From NCBI GenBank assembly GCA_023313575.1, contig JAJTTP010000003.1:2418001-2482000 (forward strand): a stretch of DNA of 64,000 nt. Reading direction: 5' to 3'. Under the pieces are notes generated by a model. That model saw only the letters and a list, made by a program, of their open reading frames with translations. It did not search any database and was not told where the DNA came from. The DNA is from Eutypella sp. D-1. Lineage: Eukaryota; Ascomycota; Sordariomycetes; Xylariales; Diatrypaceae. The position numbers and the translations under genes are program-made. The first letter of the stretch is position 1; every line of letters begins with the position of its first letter. Below are positions 58,482 through 64,000 of the stretch, piece after piece.

Positions 58482-59265
58482 ATGACGCTCCTCAGCGCGC
58501 TCCTCGTGACAGCGTCGCTGCTACTAGCCCTCCCACAGACGGTACGCGCGGATGGCTACGACGTAATGCAGCGGGACTGCGACGAGTTGTGCCTAATGTC
58601 GTTCCACTGGTGCTCTATGGAAAACAGAAACGACGCCGGTCTGTCCGGCTGCACGTACCCCGAAGATGCCTACCCCTACCACGACCGGCAGAAGCCGTCG
58701 AACTCTGCGATGCTCGTCCTGCATAAGAATTACACCGTGACATGGAAGAACGCGAAGCCCGCAATCCCGGTGCGCATCGCATAGAGCTTCTCGGTCTTCA
58801 ATACCCCGCACGACGACACGTTCCTCGTCAAAGCTCGGTGGGATACGAGTAAGTACCAGCCATTTCCCTTTAACTCGCGACGTCCGCCTGCATGCAAAGT
58901 TCCGCCGCTAACCAGCCTCACGTGCCGCAGACACAACTGAACCATCCTTCGTGTTCAGCCCCTTGGAGATTCTAGATTCTTTCCCCACCAAATTGGCGCC
59001 GAATACGTCATCGGACGAGGTAAGAGCTGGCGCGGTGCGAGACCTAATGCATAATATCAGCATCTCGTAGCCGGAGGCGGGAGTCGAGGACTGGGGGGAC
59101 GTGTCGCAGCAGTTCACCGTCCAGCCGGGCATGATCACGTATTTTATGGACGCAGCAGTGAGCGCCGCCCTCAGGGATGAGCGGTGCAAGTGGAAGCTCG
59201 GTGTCGGCGCTGGCGTCGGCGTCGCAGTGCCCATCATCATCGGCGCGATCACCCATGGTTCTTGA
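58482..59265 (+). pseudogene. Small secreted or single-pass membrane protein gene with an internal stop
   Basis: Starts with a clear signal peptide (MTLLSALLVTASLLLALPQT) followed by a Cys-containing stretch (RDCDELCLMSFHWCSMEN). The frame meets TAG at 58782-58784 and then continues sensibly with SFSVFNTPHDDTFLVKARWD. Introns 58849-58930 (GTAAGT, branch CTAAC) and 59020-59070 (GTAAGA) join two further exons, 58931-59019 and 59071-59265. The last exon ends in a probable transmembrane helix (LGVGAGVGVAVPIIIGAI). Exons total 651 nt in phase, 216 residues if the TAG is read. TAG could come from TGG by one change. Family not recognised; similar secreted proteins with a C-terminal membrane anchor are common in ascomycetes. 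If only the first open part were used, the product would be 100 residues. Confidence 0.6.
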
Positions 59266-60092
59266 AGTTAATGAAGGCCGGCCAGGACCAGAGGAAAGGG
59301 CACAGACTGGTAGAACACACGAGAGTGGACGTCATTAATGCCCGCCCTACGCCTTGTTTGATGACACCCAACTATGGAGAGTTCCGATACTTTCACAACT
59401 TCGAGCCCAACTATGCTAGCGCTGATTCCAGATCTGTGTTGATTTGTGTAGCATTGTATGGTATAAATTGGGGATGTGTTATAAGTATCTTGGGCTTCTC
59501 ATTAATAATACGCTCAAGGAGAGATCGGCAACGCCCAGGGACGAGAAGACTGACTAAAAATGCATACATATACGAAGTATCACTTGTTGTCTTCGTGAAC
59601 CGACATTAGAGGGGCTCGATGTAGTCCAACTGCTATGATCCAATGCTTTCATTTATTCGGCTCGACCGTCGTGTTTCACTTGTTACCAGCGTTACATGGT
59701 TCCCAGCGGTACATAAAGGAAACTGGGGTCGGGAGTCCTTAGGTTATAGGCACTAGCGGTGCTCGATCACACGATGTCGCATCGCAAGGACCCGGACCTC
59801 CTACTTTAACCGGAAAAACAGCCAGGCTTTGACCAAGGGAAGTGATAAAAGAAAATCCCAGCAATCATCATGCCCGCACGATATGCGAGCCTATAGGTAA
59901 TTTTACCGGAGTGGTCGGATACGAGCGCGTAAACCGGCAAGACTTCCGCCGGCCGGTACGGCATGACATACGCACGCTGCACTGTAATGGGTCGGAGATC
60001 TATATATCACGGCTCACTTCCTCTCGAAGAAGGATTTTTTGGTTCACCAACTGTAACTTGGCAGTTGTTCGATTTGAGCCATACTTTGCACG
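59266..60092. other. Intergenic upstream of the GH16 gene
   Basis: About 0.8 kb with only short, domain-free open frames. The last part should be the GH16 promoter. Nothing else was recognised. Confidence 0.55.
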
Positions 60093-60969
60093 ATGCGATT
60101 CACCGAGAGTGCAGCCCTCCTTGCCGCCTTTGCGGCTACGGCGGAAGCCGTGCGGACCATAATCCCGGCGACCAGCTTCAACTCCCAGGCCGACTTTGAC
60201 ACGGACTGGTCCTACAACTACCCGTGGGGCACTGACCACAATGGCGGTGCGCGGATGGATCCGGCACAAGTGCAGATCAGCGATGGCACGCTGACGCTGA
60301 CGGCGCGCAAGGTGAGCGGGCAGCCGGATGCGGTGCACGGGGGCAAAAACATCAAGATCAACTACCTGTCGGGGGCGATCCACGCGAAGGAGCACTTCAC
60401 AGTGGCGCAAGGCGGGGGCTACGACTTCTCGGGTGAATTCCGGGCGACGACGACCAAGGGTACTTGGCCGGCGTTCTGGCTGACTGCCGTGGACGGCTGG
60501 CCGCCCGAGATAGACTTGGCGGAATGGAAGGGATCAGGTCTGATCTCATTCAACACTTTCAACACGTCTTCGTCGGTCAAAGCAAAGGATGTGGAGTATC
60601 CCAGCCCCAACGATTTCCACTCCATCAAGGTTGAGGTCCGCGATATCAACCAGAAGGACGTCTCGGTCAAGTTCTACATGGATGGCCAGCTCGTCGACAC
60701 GCAGTACGGAGGGAGCTATTTCGGAAAGGCGATGTATCTGTTAGTTACTCCAGGCACATAGGCCAAGTCCCATCCTCGTATACTCGTTGCTGACATCTCG
60801 TACACAGGATCGTCAACCTTCAGATGGAGGGATCATCCGGTTCTCCTGGTCCTTCGAGTGGTATGTAATGTTGATGAGGTAGTTCGCAGAAGAGAGAGAA
60901 GCTGACACTCGATATCCAGACACTTTGTACCAGGCACGCAACTTGGAGGTGTTGAGCTACAATCCATGA
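60093..60969 (+). CDS. Secreted GH16 glycosidase (beta-glucanase-like)
   Basis: Glycoside hydrolase family 16 enzyme, expected to cut beta-1,3 or mixed-linkage glucans outside the cell. The first ~19 residues form a signal peptide (MRFTESAALLAAFAATAEA). The catalytic EIDLAE motif sits in GWPPEIDLAEW at about residue 150, with WPAFWLT before it. Exons: 60093-60739, 60808-60860 and 60920-60969, joined in phase by introns of 68 bp (unusual GTTAGT donor) and 59 bp (GTATGT). The spliced end reads TLYQARNLEVLSYNP, a typical GH16 ending. Total 249 residues, within the range of compact GH16 enzymes. It may act together with the GH3 enzyme upstream in glucan breakdown, though they need not be co-regulated. 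Confidence 0.88.
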
Positions 60970-61488
60970 AGGTCTAAATTCGTGTGTCGCCCCTAATGAC
61001 AGATGATCCTTGGGTCGGGTATGAAAAGAATCATTTCCAAGGTATTGGGGGTATGTACGAGATGTATGCTGTAAACTTAGGTAGACGTACCTACCTAAGG
61101 TAGTTCCAAGGTTATCATTAAAGTATGGTGTCTTATGCAATTATCAATAGTTACATAGTATGTACTCCGTACGCCTACTCTATGTAGATGCATTGGGCCA
61201 GACCTACCTACCTAGGCACCTTCTTCGGAGGCGGGGGACTAGAGCTCTATGTACATACATCCACAGATAGTACAAGACCCACCCCCACTATTGAATGTCA
61301 TAGATTATCGATAAGATAAGACAAATAAATTATCCAGCCAGCCCAGTCAACCTTCCCGCATGGATGCACTGCAGGTAGGTGTATGCATCTACCCCTACTT
61401 ACCCACCTACAAGTCTCTATCTACTAAAAGGGCAGGTTTTATTTCTTCTTCTTCTTCTTCCTTTCCAATTTCTTATATAACATGCTAG
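60970..61488. other. Intergenic, GH16 to tRNase Z gene
   Basis: About 0.5 kb with several TACCT/AGGTA motifs (61079-61110, 61205-61215, 61373-61412) and a CTT tandem at 61446-61460 just before the first tRNase Z start. No gene is visible. Confidence 0.6.
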
Positions 61489-64000
61489 ATGAGAGTCCCA
61501 AGTGTTGCCAAGAAGGTCCCGAGATGTCCTCAGGAACTTCCACACAGTATCCGAGCTAGTCCATACCAAAACCGCTTAACATATTATAATCAACAACGAA
61601 CGAAACTCAATCTCAAAAACAAGTTCGACGACGTCAAAATCCCCATCGACCTATTTAAACAAGAGCCTCATCTTTCTGTTCTTCGTCCACCTTGGAGTGC
61701 AAAGGGTTACGGCGTTCGTTTTCTCTTGTTTCAACAATCTAACCCGAACCTGGCACCATCATTACCTGTCCCTGGCAAAAGGATGCTTAACTTTGTTCAG
61801 CTCGCAACCACACCCACCGCCGATACAACTGGCACAAGTATAATACTGACATTCGATAACCAGAAATATGTTTTTGGCAGTCTCGCTGAAGGTACCCAGC
61901 GTGCCTTTACCCAGCGTAAGGTCGGGTTGAATAAGATCGAACATGTCTTTTTGGCCGGCTTGGTAGATTGGCAGAATGCTGGCGGCTTGTTGGGTGCCAT
62001 CCTTACCGTGGCAGACATATATGCTTCCGCTAAAGAGTCATTTGATCAACACAATGAGGAGAGGCGGAAGAGGGGGAAGGGAAATCTCCCCAACACTCTC
62101 ATGTCAAGACTGCATATCCATGGTGGTAAAAATATTGCCCAACTTCTTGCCACGTCGCGGAAATTCATCTTTCGCAAGGGCTTCCCCCTAACACCCCACG
62201 AGATTCTCCAGGACTCACGCTCATCCGCGCTACAAAATATCGAGCCCGATTTCAAAGACGCCAACATCAATGTCTGGTACCTGCCGGTCGCATCATCAAA
62301 GAGCAGCGACAGTAACCCTCCCCACCTGCGAAAACGCAGTCATGAGGAGTTCTCGGAAGAATCCGAGGGCGATGAGGGTCACATACAACCAGAAATGTCC
62401 CGATCTGAAGAAGATCAAAAATTCGTGGAGTCCGTCGTCACCCAGATGTTCGAGTCTGACTGGAGGATGGATGCCCTAGTGGAGACAACCCTTCATAAGG
62501 CTCAACTACCTGCAAAATTGTTTGTACGGGATGATAAGGGTCACATTCAGGTCTACAATGGCCCCTTACCAGGTGGTGATAAGCCGGTACCCGATATACC
62601 AGTCCTAGTTCGTCAACCATGGCCCGGCGCCATGATCCCGTCTTTACCGCGAACGACTCCTTCTAACCGATCTATGTGCTACATAGTTAAGGGTCACGAT
62701 AGACGCGGGAGGTTTGATCCGACGATAGCAGAAAAACACGGCATACATAAGTCGAACTACAGAGTGCTCATACAGGGACGTAGCGTCACCGGCGAAAATG
62801 GTGTGGTAGTTACTCCCGAGATGGTCCTGGGCGAGACTGTTCCTGGCATTGGTTTCGCTGTTGTTAACATCCCTGATCACACATACATCGAGTCACTCAT
62901 TAAACGTAGCGAGTGGGATTCCGAGGAGATCATGAAAGGGATCCGTATTATCTTTTGGTTGTTAGGTCCGGGCCTTTCAGGCGACCCAAAAATTCGGGAA
63001 TTCATGGCTAAGATGTCATCACTGCGGCACATTGTCACGTCACCAGATGACTGTCCAAACATGCTTGCTCTGGAGTCTGTCTCCTCACAAACATATAGGC
63101 TGCATTGCATTGATCCCGACAGGTTTCCCTTGCCCGACTTCAACAATGAGCGGTCTCTTTCAAACACGCCTATCAAGGCCACGGAAACCGCCTATGAACT
63201 GGGGCGGACCGGGAAGACCGTCCAGTTCGCTCCCCAGTATCTTCACGAAGACGACAAAGTCGTCCCCTTTCCCGATATCCCGAAGATCGCCTCGAGCGAT
63301 ATGAGCAACGAAACTCGCGAGGCCATTCAACAACTTACGGATCGCGCGAAGGCCAGACTGTCCGACCCCGAGTTGCTAGCGAAGATAGAAAAGGTGGAGA
63401 CCGACATCCCTAACCGGGACGCCGAGGTCATTCCATTGGGGACCGGATCCGCCCTGCCATCCAAGTATCGCAACGTGTCGGCCACGCTCGTCCGCGTCCC
63501 AGGGTCCGGAAACTACCTCTTCGACTGTGGTGAGAACACCATCGGCAGTATGCGCCGCGCCTTCGGCAGTGAGCTGCCCCAGGTCCTGCGCGACCTCAAG
63601 GTCATCTGGATCAGCCATCTACATGCGGACCATCACTTGGGCACCGTGGGCGTCATCAAGGCATGGCACGAGGAGACGTCTAAATCCAAGGAGACCGCTA
63701 AGTCGAAGCTTCTCGTGGCGTCGCACCCGCATATGCACGACTGGCTGCGCGAGTACGCTAATGTCGAGGAATACGGGCATGGACGTCTTGAGGCAGTGGA
63801 GATCTCCAAGTACGAGGGGGCGACGAAGATCAGCAAGCCGGTGATTTTCACGGCGGCGCAAACGGCGGCGTACGGTTTGGCGCGCCTCGACGCTTGCTTC
63901 GTGAGCCACTGCTACGGTGCGCTCGCAGTGGCGATGACATGGCCGTCGGGCCTCAAGGTCGCGTACTCGGGCGACTGCCGGCCGAGCGATGCCTTCGTCA
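61489..64000 (+). CDS. TRZ1: Long-form tRNase Z (tRNA 3'-end processing), cut by window end
   Basis: Endonuclease that removes the 3' trailer of pre-tRNAs. One continuous frame runs to the window end (about 837 residues so far); the C-terminus is missing. The N-terminal half is the degenerate metallo-beta-lactamase domain of the long form, with HVFLAGLVDWQNAGGL and LHIHGG. The C-terminal half carries the active domain: PLGTGSALPSKYRN, LFDCGEN, the metal-binding motif HLHADHH at about 710-716 and YSGDCRPSD. Two in-frame starts exist. ATG 61489 gives a 98-residue, strongly basic leader (MRVPSVAKKVPRCP...), which suits mitochondrial import. ATG 61783 gives MLNFVQLATTPTADT, the usual start of the folded part. 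ELAC2-type enzymes are known to use such pairs. Acidic linker KRSHEEFSEESEGDEG lies between the two halves. Confidence 0.9.
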   Translation, partial: MRVPSVAKKVPRCPQELPHSIRASPYQNRLTYYNQQRTKLNLKNKFDDVKIPIDLFKQEPHLSVLRPPWSAKGYGVRFLLFQQSNPNLAPSLPVPGKRMLNFVQLATTPTADTTGTSIILTFDNQKYVFGSLAEGTQRAFTQRKVGLNKIEHVFLAGLVDWQNAGGLLGAILTVADIYASAKESFDQHNEERRKRGKGNLPNTLMSRLHIHGGKNIAQLLATSRKFIFRKGFPLTPHEILQDSRSSALQNIEPDFKDANINVWYLPVASSKSSDSNPPHLRKRSHEEFSEESEGDEGHIQPEMSRSEEDQKFVESVVTQMFESDWRMDALVETTLHKAQLPAKLFVRDDKGHIQVYNGPLPGGDKPVPDIPVLVRQPWPGAMIPSLPRTTPSNRSMCYIVKGHDRRGRFDPTIAEKHGIHKSNYRVLIQGRSVTGENGVVVTPEMVLGETVPGIGFAVVNIPDHTYIESLIKRSEWDSEEIMKGIRIIFWLLGPGLSGDPKIREFMAKMSSLRHIVTSPDDCPNMLALESVSSQTYRLHCIDPDRFPLPDFNNERSLSNTPIKATETAYELGRTGKTVQFAPQYLHEDDKVVPFPDIPKIASSDMSNETREAIQQLTDRAKARLSDPELLAKIEKVETDIPNRDAEVIPLGTGSALPSKYRNVSATLVRVPGSGNYLFDCGENTIGSMRRAFGSELPQVLRDLKVIWISHLHADHHLGTVGVIKAWHEETSKSKETAKSKLLVASHPHMHDWLREYANVEEYGHGRLEAVEISKYEGATKISKPVIFTAAQTAAYGLARLDACFVSHCYGALAVAMTWPSGLKVAYSGDCRPSDAFV

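Noticed and set aside
54568..60969. A secondary-metabolite or coordinated degradation cluster
   Set aside because: Only two glycosidases and one interrupted secreted gene are present, with no synthase, transporter or regulator nearby.

Overview
The window looks like part of a chromosome from a filamentous ascomycete, probably Sordariomycetes (inferred from the gene families, not from any search). Introns are mostly 45-270 bp with GTAAGT-like donors and CTAAC branch sites. The genes are typically fungal (HET domain, STE3-type receptor, ENA sodium ATPase, class II cAMP phosphodiesterase, DIP2/Mug62). The first 5.4 kb is an AT-rich block almost without CpA/TpG, the signature of repeat-induced point mutation (RIP).

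Layout. 1-5531: RIP-degraded transposons. A minus-strand Ty3/gypsy element is still readable as gag, reverse transcriptase and RNase H. A plus-strand Ty1/copia remnant follows and ends in a 152-bp LTR. 5863-7154: a broken HET-domain gene. 8050-11442: a seven-TM STE3-type receptor with a 14-nt micro-exon and a very long tail. 17203-19497: an ERF4-domain protein (Ras palmitoyltransferase subunit) whose 5' end is unresolved. 23915-27418: an ENA-type Na+-ATPase with an apparent frameshift. 28468-34570 (minus): a DIP2/Mug62-like protein with two adenylate-forming domains. 37230-38257 (minus) and 40575-43697: two fungal proteins of unknown function. 46603-49546: a class II cAMP phosphodiesterase with a 1.2-kb first intron. 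50409-51620: a flavin reductase-like protein. 52393-53742 (minus): a protein kinase in five exons. 54568-57076: a secreted GH3 beta-glucosidase. 58482-59265: a secreted/membrane protein gene interrupted by a stop. 60093-60969: a secreted GH16 glycosidase. 61489-64000: the long-form tRNase Z, cut by the window end.

How the genes relate. Most are independent housekeeping or signalling genes separated by long intergenic stretches (0.5-5 kb). The receptor, the ERF4 protein and the cAMP phosphodiesterase could all act in G-protein/Ras/cAMP signalling, but they are far apart and nothing shows co-regulation. The GH3 enzyme, the interrupted secreted gene and the GH16 enzyme form a loose group of secreted proteins. 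I did not find a convincing biosynthetic cluster, a defence system or a wholly new system. The most useful observations are the decodable RIP relics, the micro-exons, the gene disruptions, the long intron and the two unrecognised proteins.
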